Source of the DNA: Chiua virens
Taxonomy: Eukaryota > Basidiomycota > Agaricomycetes > Boletales > Boletaceae
NCBI GenBank assembly: GCA_019787685.1
Contig: JAHNUO010000006.1
Span: forward strand, 1,860,001-1,924,000
Direction of reading: 5' to 3'
Length of the DNA: 64,000 bases
Below are positions 12,328-27,401 of the stretch, in pieces. The notes below the pieces were generated by a model. That model saw only the letters and a list, made by a program, of their open reading frames with translations. It ran no database searches and was not told the origin of the DNA. How positions within the stretch are numbered: position 1 is the stretch's first letter; every line of letters begins with the position of its first letter. The translations under genes were made by a program, and so were the position numbers.

Positions 12328-13248
12328 ATGGTGAAGCTCACGCCGGAGCTGCTCGCCCAAGCTTCCTCTGCAATAAACCCCGTCAAAGAGCGTCAGCTCG
12401 ATCTTCGTGGTAAGTCTGCCGAATAACTATATTCCGCAGGTCATGCTAACGGACACCGCAAGGATACAAAATCCCCGCCATCGAAAACCTTGGTGTCACC
12501 AAGGCATGTATCGTCTGATCACATACACGCACAGTAGTCTCACCAGACTTCACGCGATCCAGGACCAGCACGATGCCATTGATATGACTGATAATTCCAT
12601 CAGCGCGCTTGGGAACTTACCCCTACTCAAACGCCTACACACACTCCTCCTCGCCAACAATCGTGTCTCGTCCATATCCCCTTCCATCTACTTGTCAGTC
12701 CCCAATCTTACAACCCTCATTCTTACCGCAAATAGCTTCTCCGAGCTCGGCGATTTAGAGCCTCTGAAAGAACTAAAAAATCTCAAGTACCTGTCCTTGA
12801 TTGGGAACCCTGTACGGGAAAAGAAATGGTATCGCGAGTGGCTTGCGTGGAGAATACCATCGCTGAGAGTTCTGGATTTTCAGAGGATTCGGGACAAGGT
12901 GCGCCAGATATCGTTTCGTATACTTCCTCGATGTAGCTTGAATGCTTCCATACTATGTAGGAACGGCAGACAGGCAAATCGGTGTTTCTCACCGCAGAAA
13001 GCCTACCCACGGCACTCGCGACGACGATATCCACCACCGTTTCAAAGCATAGTACAAAGACTGTTGTGACAATTGACGAGCCTAAGCCACTGCCAACGGC
13101 CGGCAAGGCAGGCCGACTGATGTCAAAGAAGGAAGCAGAGAGTGTCAAGCAGGCCATCGCAAAAGCAACATCGATCGAGGAGATCAGAAGACTGGAGAGA
13201 AGTCTCAAAGAGGGATACCTGCCGGCTATGGAGGCAGTTGGTGCTTGA
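12328..13248 (+). CDS. LEA1: U2 snRNP protein A' (leucine-rich repeat)
   Basis: Spliceosomal U2 snRNP component that binds U2B'' and U2 snRNA stem-loop IV. The start at 12328, MVKLTPELLAQASS then NPVKERQLDLRGYKIPAIENLG, is the conserved family N-terminus. Leucine-rich repeats follow: IDMTDNSISALGNLPLLKRL, TLLLANNRVSSISPSI, LTTLILTANSFSELGDLEPL, KYLSLIGNPV. The LRR cap is YREWLAWRIPSLRVLDFQRI, then KERQTGKS. The C-terminus has SKKEAESVKQAIAKATS and EEIRRLERSLKEGYLPAME, typical of Lea1/U2A'. Introns near 12412-12464, 12510-12560 and 12898-12960. Its ATG sits in the palindrome CCATGG, so a Met codon also reads on the opposite strand. Confidence 0.93.
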
Positions 13249-13352
13249 TGTCTTGTCAACAATATTTTCATGAGATGTGGACGATGTTCACTCGATCACG
13301 CGAATGGCATGATACAGATCATTCTCATAAATACAAAATGGTTGGAGACCAT

Positions 13353-13936
13353 TCATATGTATGCTCCCAAGCACAGTCCGTGGAAAATGAGGGCAATGAC
13401 CACCGCAAGGGTTGTCAATGAGCTAATTCCATGTAAAGTCCCAAACTTCGCGTTCAGGACCCAAGTTGATTGCATCTGAAACCTCAGGCTATGCAATTAA
13501 TGTAAGGAACATCGACGATCGACTCGGGGGTTGTCGAGCTGGGTCAAAACATTAGGGTGATGGAATATCGAATATCCATAGCACCAACAAGCCGGAAGCA
13601 ATGCAAAGCGATAACGTGAAGTAGATGGGGAAGATCTTGCGTTGCAGAGTACATACCTCGCTAACAGGACGCGAAAATTTCATTGAGATATAATAAGAAT
13701 CCAACTGGAATTGCACCACGCGCATGACGCACGAAGAACTGTGGGCAATGATACCTAAAGTAAAAGGAATGATCTCATAGTCAGTTCGAAAGTTGTGTGG
13801 TCTGACCCTGGTTCGAGCTGGACTCACCTCCAAAAAAGTTACCCACAGGGTTGCATTTACCAGATCGATGCTAGCTTCCGGCGAGTACTAGAAGTGCGTA
13901 TTCTGTGGAGGGGACTGGGACCAACACATTCCACAT
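13353..13936 (-). pseudogene. TMEM205-like (DUF4149) gene, apparently degraded
   Basis: Conserved pieces of a TMEM205-type small membrane protein appear in the right order but not in one frame. The likely start (13936) reads MWNVLVPVPSTEYALLVLAG and runs into a stop. One base over, ASIDLVNATLWVTFFGG continues. After an intron comes CTLQRKIFPIYFTLS, then a second frame change gives HHPNVLTQLDNPRVD. A last exon reads LNAKFGTLHGISS and TTLAVVIALIFHG, a good match to the family C-terminus. The roughly 50-residue middle part, with another membrane helix and the RHKxExEEGK-like motif, has no room: about 60 nt separate the flanking conserved parts. I read this as a pseudogene. Sequence errors could explain the shifts but not the missing middle. 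Confidence 0.6.
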
Positions 13937-14246
13937 AGCCAATTATAGCCCAAAATGATGCAGGCACCCTCCGTGTTGAACGAACCTCCGAGGAATGAGA
14001 GGGTTAGTGTATCGTGAAACAACATGTCTCGTCGAACCAGGAGAAAGCAACAAACACAAGAGCGAAGGATACCCAAGCCTTCGCTGACAGTCGCTGTGCG
14101 TACACGTTAATCACAAGCCAATGGCAAGCTCTAGTCCTATTAGACGGCCCGAGTAATAGGCACATACTAGGTATCGGAACCCCTAGTTTTGCTGCGAAAC
14201 GGTCGAAAAGGTGCAACAGATTGGTATGTTTGCATGCTCTGATCTT

Positions 14247-15661
14247 TTAGGAGTGCATCGCCCAATCTCCAAGCATACCTCCTTGTCTGCCCATCCGCCT
14301 CCTCGGGCCAGGTCCCATGGCCCGTTCATCACGCGGAGCACCGCTCAAAATGAGGTGCTTATCGACCAGCTAGGAGGGTGTCGGAATGGGGCTCATCCAC
14401 GCTAATTAGCATCACGTACATCATTCAATGTGTTTGTTGATTTTGTCAATGCAGACAAGAAGGTTGTGAGCTGTACGTCTTCATACTCCTAGAGATATAT
14501 GAGTAGGCGGTATCAGAATAGTCGAGATACAATAATGCGTAACGGAGGGTTAAACTTACGGTGTTGAATTCCTCGCGAAAACCCTTATGCTCACTTGCAG
14601 GGAGAGAAGCGACTAAGGCTGAAATTGATCGAAGAATTGTATGGTCTTTTGGGGCTTGGCCTGTCGTATGAGCCGTTATTCAGAGTTGTGGCGACCACAA
14701 CAAACTTCGCCCACCAGCGATAGCATTCGTGAGGTATTGTACAAGTACCAGAATTCGTTCGTGAAGCATCTTTACTGCAGCCCTTTGTGCCTGCAAGTGA
14801 GATTCCACTGAGTAGCATTAGTCTAGTATCAGCAGCTGTGAAGATTGCCAGGTGCTCACAACTGGTGTTCCCACCTCCCCCCTTCGCTGTCCAATCTACG
14901 GCGATGCGCTCCGCTTCTCCTGTTTCAACTTTGTATGGTGCCTCGATGAAAACAGATCGCGTCTTCTTGTCTCTAATCTCCACGGAGGGTTCATAAGCTT
15001 TGAAAGGAAGGGTCTGGCCAGTGATGTCAGGGTTCGTCGATAGAGACAAGGAGGGTTGAAGCAGGAGGAGCAACGGCGTGGAGCAGTATCCTGTAAACTG
15101 CCCAGGGAACTATCAGTTATCCAGGAACATAACGTAACAACACGAACTGACCTGATCCTGGAGTGCTATGTGACGGGAAGTGGGCGTCGGAGCCACGGTG
15201 TACCACCCGATGAATTCCAGCGAAGGGAAAACCTGTTTGTCTACATTGACATGTGAGTCAAAGGACGCTCACTCGAGCAAGTGATGTACATTGATCCCGT
15301 CTTTGCACTAGAAAGCCGTGATCGACCATGTCTTCACGTCCATCCTCAACTGCCAACTCAAACGTGTTGACGATCTCGACCTCTCGGCCATTCTGCGTGC
15401 CAAGTAGCGCACCAAGGACTATAGAAAATATTTAGTCTACCTGGTTGTCAACGGAAGGATAACGCTTCCCAAATGGAAAATGGGATTTCGTTTGGAGTTT
15501 CAACCTCGTGAGGTGTTCAGAGATGTTCAGGATCGGGAGCGGATGACTGTATGAATGCCGTAAGGTTGACACACTGATGGAGGTCAATTGACATACAGTA
15601 AGAGAGAAAGGCTAGAGGTTGTGGTCGTTGGAAGAACGACTGAAAGCTCGTCAATATCCAT
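14247..15661 (-). CDS. CSN6: COP9 signalosome subunit 6 (MPN domain)
   Basis: Non-catalytic MPN partner of CSN5 in the COP9 signalosome, which removes Nedd8 from cullins. Met 15661 gives MDIDELSVVL (an in-frame Met lies 3 codons upstream at 15670). After an intron comes LHPLPILNISEHLTRL, the canonical MPN start. ALLGTQNGREVEIVNTFEL, VFPSLEFIGWYTVAPTPTS, then EIRDKKTRSVF and YKVETGEAERIAVDW follow. The C-terminal helical part reads LRSISALVASLPASEHKGF, YEDVQLTTFLSALTKSTNTL and LVDKHLILSGAPRDERAMGP, ending RRRMGRQGGMLGDWAMHS with the stop at 14247. The JAMM zinc-binding residues are absent, as expected for CSN6. About six introns. Confidence 0.93.
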
Positions 15662-15744
15662 CGGAGTCATCCTGGACAAAGGCAAAGTCCAAAAGGGGTC
15701 TGCACCAAACAAGGTCTGGGCACCAAAAAGGGAGTGCAAAAGCA

Positions 15745-15817
15745 TTCCCATTAGCCGACTCGAACGACTGACCTCGTCATTACTAGTGACGCGCTCTACC
15801 AACTGAGCTAAACGGGA
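15745..15817 (-). tRNA. tRNA-Thr (AGT anticodon), no intron
   Basis: A 73-nt cloverleaf on the minus strand. The acceptor TCCCGTT pairs with AATGGGA (one G-U), with discriminator A. The D arm is GCTCAGTTGGTAGAGC. The anticodon stem-loop is CGTCA-CTAGTAA-TGACG, giving anticodon AGT (read as IGU, Thr). The T loop is TTCGAGT in a 5-bp stem. Short T runs follow downstream on the minus strand as possible Pol III stops. It lies in the roughly 300-bp divergent spacer between CSN6 and MCM5. Confidence 0.93.
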
Positions 15818-15964
15818 ATTGCGTTGCCTCACTGGCTTACACCTCAGATCTGAGGTGTTAAGTGTTATTGATAGTTGGGTGTGACGAAACGCGAAAGGAC
15901 TTGCCCTGAACCAATCTCGTCGCGATCTTGCCCTGCTTCCAACTACCCTTGGGTAGTCTACGCC

Positions 15965-18786
<2,822 letters not shown>

Positions 18787-18915
18787 TGTTCCTGTATACA
18801 ACGTTCCCAGTTCTTGTAGCACATAATACATACTTGTGTAAATTCTGTCTATGTTTTGTTCGTGTCACGGCGTTTAAAGTGTATCCATGATACCATGATA
18901 GCCGCTCCAATATAC

Positions 18916-18998
18916 GCCCGCCTAGCTCAATCGGATAGAGCGTCAGACTCTTAGACTAGGCGATCTGAAGGCTGCGAGTTCGACCCTCGCGGTGGGCT
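18916..18998 (+). tRNA. tRNA-Lys (CTT anticodon) with 9-nt intron
   Basis: An 83-nt gene on the plus strand. The acceptor GCCCGCC pairs with GGTGGGC. The D arm is GCTCAATCGGATAGAGC, and the anticodon stem is TCAGA/TCTGA enclosing CTCTTA plus extra bases. Taking a 7-nt loop leaves a 9-nt intron after position 37. Anticodon CTT, Lys. The T arm is GCGAGTTCGACCCTCGC. A T6 run at 19003-19008 fits a Pol III terminator. Its exon sequence is identical to the other tRNA-Lys gene except at the first anticodon base. Confidence 0.93.
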
Positions 18999-19229
18999 AT
19001 GGTTTTTTGTCCTGATTTAGTATTTCGTTGTATATCTCTCAGTATATCATACATCGCTTTAGACAAGACTGATATTCTGCATAGATATTCGGAACCCGGT
19101 GGTGGTAGTCAACCAATCTAGACGCTCCATTCGCTGAATTTTGCCACGTCCCATTGTCAGTAACTCTGAGTCGGACTGGATTACTAATACTATAGAAGCC
19201 AATATTCATCAAAAGCTGCAAAAACTTAT

Positions 19230-19330
19230 AGCCCACCGCGAGGGTCGAACTCGCAGCCTTCAGATCACCGCCTTGCACGACTCGTACAATCGTAAAAGTC
19301 TGACGCTCTATCCGATTGAGCTAGGCGGGC
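19230..19330 (-). tRNA. tRNA-Lys (TTT anticodon) with 27-nt intron
   Basis: A 101-nt gene on the minus strand, with the same acceptor, D, anticodon-stem and T-arm sequences as the plus-strand tRNA-Lys 231 bp away. The anticodon is TTT instead of CTT. The enlarged anticodon loop implies a 27-nt intron, and spliced length is 74 nt, equal to its neighbour. A T5 run just downstream (plus-strand A run 19220-19224) is a likely Pol III terminator. The two genes point at each other. Confidence 0.93.
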
Positions 19331-19487
19331 GGTAATATCCGGCACTTTGAATGCGCATTGCGCACATGATTAGCAGTCATCACGTGATAAAGTTCAACAT
19401 GCACGCGTGACGCGACCGTGGCACTGCGTGATCGCCGATCACAGCTTGGTGACTAGCGCTTGAACGTTTGAGGTTTGAACTGTGGTC

Positions 19488-21485
19488 ATGGGATCCGATA
19501 ACGAAAAAGAAAAGTTATGGTAAGCTGTGTGACAATCTTTATCATAACTCCTAGCATTCAGATTGGTCCGAATTTGTTGTGTTTCGCTGAAAATAGCCCA
19601 TCCCTCCAGGTCATAGAGATTTCAACCGACTCTGCAGATGACGTGTAAGTGATTTGGCTTCGCGATGCAAGTTCTTGGTGACTATACTCTGATTATCTAT
19701 AGGTTTGTTGAGCCAAATCCCAAGTAAAGTCTTATCGATGTCCGATGTTCTCCATGAATTCCGACAAGCTGTTCGCAGAGTGCGTGGCTCTACGTCACAA
19801 TCAAAAAAGGGGAGTCCCCCAGCCAATATCTCAATGGGGGAATGATGTTATTGAATTGACTGACAACGAGTCGAGTAATTCGGACCTTCCTGACATGCTG
19901 TCGCCCTTTGTCAAAGGGCCGCGCAGGAAAGAATTCACAGGGCTCAAGGAAACAGCGATCGTCGCATGACAAATCCATTCCTTTGTACGCCGATACAAGC
20001 GACGACGAGTCTGACAGGGATTGTATTCTAGTGTTGTGCGTACTAGATGGAATATTGGTTCGATTTACCTATCGCTATTCAGGAATGATCCCCCAGGTTC
20101 CCGAAAGCCAACTCGGAGCTTCCCTTCTGCTAAAGGTGATTCTTTAGATTCTCTTACAATATACAGAGGAAGTTTTCTGATACCCCTGTCAATTGATGTA
20201 GGCCAGGATACTCGAAGGGGGAATCCGTTGCTCGACTCTCCCAAGAAAAACGGTGACCCTGGGTCATCTCGAGCCGCGCAAAAGTCGCCTAGGAAAAGGT
20301 CGAGATGCCCAATGCACGAGGCGCAGATACTGCGCCAGAATTATGCCAATGAACTCTTCGCTGAGCTTAACAAAGATGTTTTTGGTGATCGATTGCCGAA
20401 GAATACCACACTAGAATGGAGCAAGCGCCTGTTGACAACTGCGGGACGAGCACGCTGGCACCGGTGAGAGAATCACATTCCTAGAAACCTAGTTGCGTTC
20501 ACCACTCTTACCTCCATTCATATCCGATCATTTCTTTAAGCTCGCGCGACGGCGTAGATACCACGAAGATTGAATTGGCGTCCAAAATCTTGGACTGCGA
20601 TGGTCAGCCGCTTGCACTTTCTAGGTACACACACCGTAGTGATAATTCGGAATGGTTCACTTAGAACGTATTCGAAATACCCTGTCTCACGAGATGTGTC
20701 ATCTAGCGTGCTGGGTGATTGACAACCAACCGCGAGAGGGACATGGTCAACTATTCAAGTCATGGTCTCTGCCATGCCACACTTGCTATTTGATTTGCTA
20801 ACTGATATTGCTTACCAGGGCGAGGAAAGTAATAACCAAACGTCCGGATATCCATATTTCTGTAAGGAGTTCGTGCTGGACTCAGAAATGTCTATTAATT
20901 TGACCAGACCCGACATAACTATGAAATATCATACCCGTATGAATGGAGTGAGCTTGTTACGATCGTCTATTTGGCATCTTGATCTCACATCCACTTTCTA
21001 GAATGCGAGATATGCTCAAAGATGTGAGGACCACGAAACCCTACTCCACATCTCTGATCGGTTGCTCCTAGTTATGGCAGATATTCCAAATCTATTCGGC
21101 CGAATGAATGTGGTGGGTCAAACCCCTTGAATATGTTTATTGTGTAGTATGAATTATCACCCGGACAGTGTGTGGCGCCTGTAGAACAGGAAAGCTTATA
21201 CCACTATTTGTCGAAAGAAAGGGGAGGACCCCCAAGGTCAGCTGTATGGCTATAGCCATCCCTCGAGGTACAGACAATTTATTCCTTTCCATTTCGGTAC
21301 TCAGCGTCGTTAATTCATCAGACTCTCCGTACTCGATTCTTGAGAGTCCAACAAAGGATGGCCCGGCGACGCAGGGGAGATTCACACCTTCAACAAATTC
21401 GCGTGAACTGCTTGACACCGATGTCCTGGAGCTCGCGAATATCCTCGGAGACATATCTATCAATAACAATAACGCAAGGGATTGA
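19488..21485 (+). CDS. SprT-like zinc metalloprotease (GCNA/ACRC-like)
   Basis: Putative nuclear protease of the SprT/GCNA type, a family that processes DNA-protein crosslinks. Start at 19488 (MGSDNEKEKLW), then a disordered acidic stretch with VIEISTDSADD, VIELTDNESSNSD and DTSDDES patches that resemble SUMO-interacting motifs. The SprT domain begins NYANELFAELNKDVFGDRLP and TLEWSKRLLTTAGRARW. It continues with the protease motif LSHEMCHLACWVID (HExxH) and REGHGQLFKSWARKVI, then the zinc-binding tail with CGACRTGKLIPLFVERKGR. The exon joins around the HEMCH motif keep frame. The last portion after GRTPK, to the stop at 21485, is not conserved to my knowledge. Upstream 19340-19487 separates it from the tRNA-Lys gene. 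Confidence 0.85.
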
Positions 21486-21956
21486 TAGACTGATCACTGG
21501 CTCTCGAGTGTCATAGCCTCTCACCGAATATCCTTCTGCAAGTTGTGATCACTAGCCTAGCTTGATACTCACTAGTACTTCAAGTCGGACAACACCGACC
21601 AAATTTAAATCGATTATGAATATTGTACTCCCTGTAATTGTGCATCTCTGAGAAACAGTTAGCACTTTGAAAAAGCATCCAGTTGACCATGCCGGTGTTT
21701 GCAACTATCATTCGCAGGACCATGACTCGCATTGGTAACCATCGAGTAACATGGTAGTGTTCACTACTAACACCGAAGCTTGTGGCCGGTAAGCAGTAAG
21801 GAATGATAACATGGTAAGGTTGATCAGCAATACGAAGTAATGCAACATACGAGACGAAACATGACTCCGTGTCAAAGCCCATGAGAGTCGTTCTAGAATC
21901 TGTGTCTAAGTCTGTCCCCACCAAAGAATTGATGCTGGATGATGATTTGGTTCTTT
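21486..21956. other. 3' spacer between convergent SprT-like and SRPK genes
   Basis: About 470 bp between two convergent stops. I see no recognisable coding, tRNA or repeat; probably both 3' UTRs. A minus-strand open frame here has no family features and overlaps the end of SRPK in a different frame. Confidence 0.5.
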
Positions 21957-23993
21957 TTACCACTGTCCCACACCAGCCCATTCTTCGTCCTTGATGTGCA
22001 ACCATTCATGGTCAATCATATCTCGCGCTTCTTTACGCTCTCGCTGATCAACCACAAGCATAGGCTCGAGGAAAGCGCAGAGATCCACGGCAGTAGCATT
22101 CGGGAATAAATATTTTTCCACCATCACTCGATACAATGGCCATGGTTTCAGTGTCTTGATGTACCGCAGTGCACCTGAGATACGTCAGGAAACAATTTTG
22201 CAGCAGGGTCGGAAGACTGACCTGTATGGTCAAACAGTTCTCTACTATACCTACCCCCCATTTTCGCCTCAAGAGGGAAATCACCAATTAGCTCGATAAT
22301 CTGAGCCATGTGATCGTCGTCTTTGGTAAACAATTCACCCTGCCCGTGCGGGTCGAAAAGATACTCAGCAGTCAACAGTTCGAAAACGACACATGCCACG
22401 CTCCATACGTCAGCTCGAGTTCCCCAATCACGACGACCTAGGATAGCTTCAGGGGAACGATATTGACGCGTCTGTATATCTTCTGTGTAATGATGCTTTG
22501 AAGGTGTTGCATTGCCTAGGTCGGCAATCTTTATTGTGAGAGGGGTATACCCAAGGGGACTTTGGTGAGGTTGGGGGGTAGGACAAGCGGTTGAGGGAGA
22601 GGTAGATGAGTGACTTGGTGTGGAAGGGCTTGTTCGTCGAGGGGCAGTCCGGGAAAGCAACGATGGACCAATGGGGGCATGAGGGATGCTATTCGGAGAG
22701 TGTGATTGGATGAGAGGGGAAACTGGCGGCTCGTTTGGTAATGTTTTTTCTTCCGGGTGCGGAGAAAGGCCAGAAATGACCAGGGAAGCCATCTTGGACA
22801 ACGCGGGAATGTCTGCACTTTCCACAGAAGTTGGGGGAGTACTGAGGAGACTGTTGGTACAGACATGTACCGAAACCGAGGAAGCGGTTGATGATGTGGA
22901 TGGGCTGCCGGATTGTAAGGCAGGCTGATCAATGGAAGCAACTTTTGGATCTAGTGGTCCAGGTTGTTTCGACGGTGCACTAGTAAAAGAGTTCCGGTGC
23001 AAGGGAACGGTAGTCGTGAAGTGACCATGAATACCGACATTACTTGCACTGGCGCTGAAACTACCACATCTGGACGAGGGGCTTGACAATGGTTGTGAGT
23101 CGAAAATTTCGACGTGACGTTCGCGTGCGGGAGGTCGGCGGTTGGGGATGGACATGCCCAAGCGGGACTTTGTCGGATAAGGGACACCCACTTGACGTGA
23201 ACGGGGGGAAGAAGAAGAGGACAGTTCCGCAAGGATATGAGTCTCGACATCCGGGATGGAGATCACTGAAAAAAAGAATATGAAAGGATGAAAGGGGAGA
23301 AAGGGACAACTTACGAATGTTCTCCGGCTTAATGTCTGTGTGTACCAAATCACACTCATCGTGGAGGTACTGGAGACCGAGGAGGATCTGCTTGGTGATT
23401 ACTTTGACAAGAGGCTGTGGGACACCCTTTTTCTTGTTACGCTCAATGATGGCCAGAAGGTTCTCACCAAGGGGTTCGAAGACGATGCATATGTGACTTT
23501 CTGGCCCTGGATGTGTGAAAGAATCGAGGAAGGAGACGATGTGGGCACGACCCGGATGAGCAGAATTCGCTTCTGAGACTTTCGCGAGGAGCTTTATCTC
23601 ATCACGGGCAGTGTCAGAATATCGGGAAGCAGACTTTACAACCTTTAGGGCAGAATAACGGAATTTTCTGGGACTGATGAAAAAGAGAAAAAAAAATGGG
23701 GGGGAGGACGCACTGTAAGTCATGCACGAGCCAGACAGTAGAGAAGTGGCCCCAACTGGAAGATGGATGAGAAAGAGATAAGAGGGGAAGAGAAATAAGT
23801 ACCCGAGCTTCCTGACGACAAGATAGCGACCGTCCTTGAAGACATCGTTGATCTTGACTGGTAGATAGCCGCCAGCATTGTAATCTGCTGGAGACTCCTC
23901 CTCCTTCGAAACATTGTCTTGGACGGGGACGATCTTTGGGCCGGATGAAGTAAGGACGTACTGATATTTAGCACATGGCTCTTTTGGTGCCAT
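21957..23993 (-). CDS. SR protein kinase (SRPK/Sky1 type)
   Basis: Ser/Thr kinase that phosphorylates arginine-serine splicing and mRNA export factors. Start at 23993 (MAPKEPCAKYQY). The sequence NAGGYLPVKINDVFKDGRY and LVVRKLGWGHFSTVWLVHD is the SRPK hallmark, split by an intron. KFRYSALKVVKSASRYSDTA holds the catalytic Lys, and HDECDLVHTDIKPENI the catalytic loop. A spacer of about 250 residues, rich in Ser and Pro, interrupts the two kinase lobes as in other SRPKs. The second lobe starts IKIADLGNA (DLG replacing DFG) and contains TRQYRSPEAILG and ADVWSVACVVFELLT. The C-terminus reads MVEKYLFPNATAVDLCAFL and DMIDHEWLHIKDEEWAGVG, ending at 21957. Complete. Confidence 0.94.
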
Positions 23994-24199
23994 GTATTAA
24001 GGTGAATTGGAGAGGTGTGTGTGTGTGATGTCGATGAGGACAAGGAGGACAACTTGAAGAACCCGCTGGTACCCGAACACGGAACCGCGGCATCGGCATT
24101 CGGCATGACCAGTTCGGCTATCAAAGTGAAACAACTATGATCGCGGTACTACATCTTATTTATATTCTTATCCGTAGTCCACATTTATCCGTGTCCTCC

Positions 24200-24200
<1 letters not shown>

Positions 24201-24230
<30 letters not shown>
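24201..24230. repeat. (CGA)10 trinucleotide microsatellite
   Basis: Ten uninterrupted CGA units followed by an imperfect copy. It lies in the 307-bp divergent spacer between the SRPK start (23993) and the Ste20-like kinase start (24301), about 70 bp upstream of the latter, so probably in its 5' UTR or promoter. A TG dinucleotide run sits at about 24016-24027 in the same spacer. Confidence 0.9.
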
Positions 24231-24232
<2 letters not shown>

Positions 24233-24300
24233 CGAGTCATCGTCGACATCCTGTGCCATGTCGGACTCCTTGCCTAACAACTTCATCGGTGCCGTTAAAG

Positions 24301-26257
<1,957 letters not shown>

Positions 26258-26296
26258 ATTACATAACTTGTAATGATATAATGGCGTGCACCCTCT

Positions 26297-27302
26297 CTAC
26301 CCGACGACGAGTTTGCCATCAGCATCGTTGAATTCATAGGGAGGAATCTCCAGATTGAGCTTCACAGAGAAAACACCTATTAAGTTATTGATGCTAATTT
26401 AGAAATAGTTTGTCTTACCGGTGCAGGTCCCTTGCGTGCACGACCAGCTATTGGAAATGCGTTAGCAAAAGATATTTTGAGAACGGGATGAGGCTCACAG
26501 ATGTCATAATGCGAACCATGGCAAGGACAGAACCAGCCACCAAAATCGCCCGCCTCGCCAATCGGGACACAACCCAGGTGGGTGCAAACACCGAGCATCA
26601 CCAACCACTCAGGTTTCTTCGTGCGGACCTCGTCGCTCTGTGGGTCCCTAAACGTCTTCCAGTTGACAGTCCTCGCCTCCTGAATCTCGGCTGTCGTGCG
26701 GTGACGAATAAAGACGGGCTTTCCGCGCCATTTGATGATGACGTTTTTACCCTCTGGGATACTGGCAAGTTCGATCTCCGTCTTGGCGAGGGCGAGGACG
26801 TCAGCAGAGGCGGCCATCGTCTCGAGGAAGCCAGTGATGGCAGACTTGGCGACGGAAGCCGAGAGGACGCCAAGAGAGCCGACCATAAAGTACGACATGG
26901 CACGGTTGGCATCGTCCGACTTGGGACGGTATGCAGAAAAGTCGGGGACCTCGGGCGCGTCTTTCGCAACAGCAGAAGTGTGGAGGAGGAGACGGGGCTG
27001 GTAAACGGACGTTGCAGAGGGTGCTTTTTTTCAGGCTCGGAATTAGCGCGAGTGGACGATTGGTTTCGGGTAGGCTTACAGATGTAGGTCTTGGAGATGA
27101 GGCCTGCGGAAGTCGTCCTTACGCCGCCAGCGAAGCTCCTTGGCGCGTCCGAGCGAGGTGCAACGCCATGTCCGTGTTCGTGCCCGTCAGCGGGTGCACG
27201 AGCGGCAAGGTTGAGCCGGGGTGCGCTGGGAAGACCGCTAGGAAGGGCACGGACAGTGGGTGGAATGTTGACGGATTTTCTGACGGCTTGGAAGGAGGCC
27301 AT
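26297..27302 (-). CDS. RIP1: Rieske iron-sulfur protein of mitochondrial complex III
   Basis: Carries the 2Fe-2S cluster that passes electrons from ubiquinol to cytochrome c1 in the inner membrane. Met 27302 starts a long basic presequence ([15 protein letters not shown]). After an intron come [15 protein letters not shown] and [20 protein letters not shown], the conserved hinge and membrane helix. [20 protein letters not shown] and PVFIRHRT follow. Cluster-binding boxes are [11 protein letters not shown] and [11 protein letters not shown], each with a Cys and a His. After two short introns the end reads [20 protein letters not shown] and DGKLVVG, with the stop at 26297. Length and all ligands are intact. 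Confidence 0.96.
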
Positions 27303-27401
27303 CTCTGGCGGTGGAGTGTACGAAATAAAACAAGTGCTTGTGCAGAACGACCTTCAACAACCCGCATATTCCCGATGCCTAAAAACAACACAGCCACTAC
27401 A

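Noticed and set aside
12234..12386. Longer SAC1 N-terminus from Met 12329 or Met 12386
   Set aside because: The extra residues are not family-like, and the ATGs overlap or lie inside the U2A' coding region; Met 12233 is followed at once by the first SAC-like strand.
13888..14250. Opposing open frames around 13.9-14.25 kb as a separate gene
   Set aside because: They are overlapping shadows of the TMEM205-like start and the CSN6 3' end, with no protein-like motifs.
21580..22005. Minus-strand open frame downstream of SRPK
   Set aside because: No family features; it overlaps the SRPK C-terminal exon in another frame and is otherwise 3' spacer.
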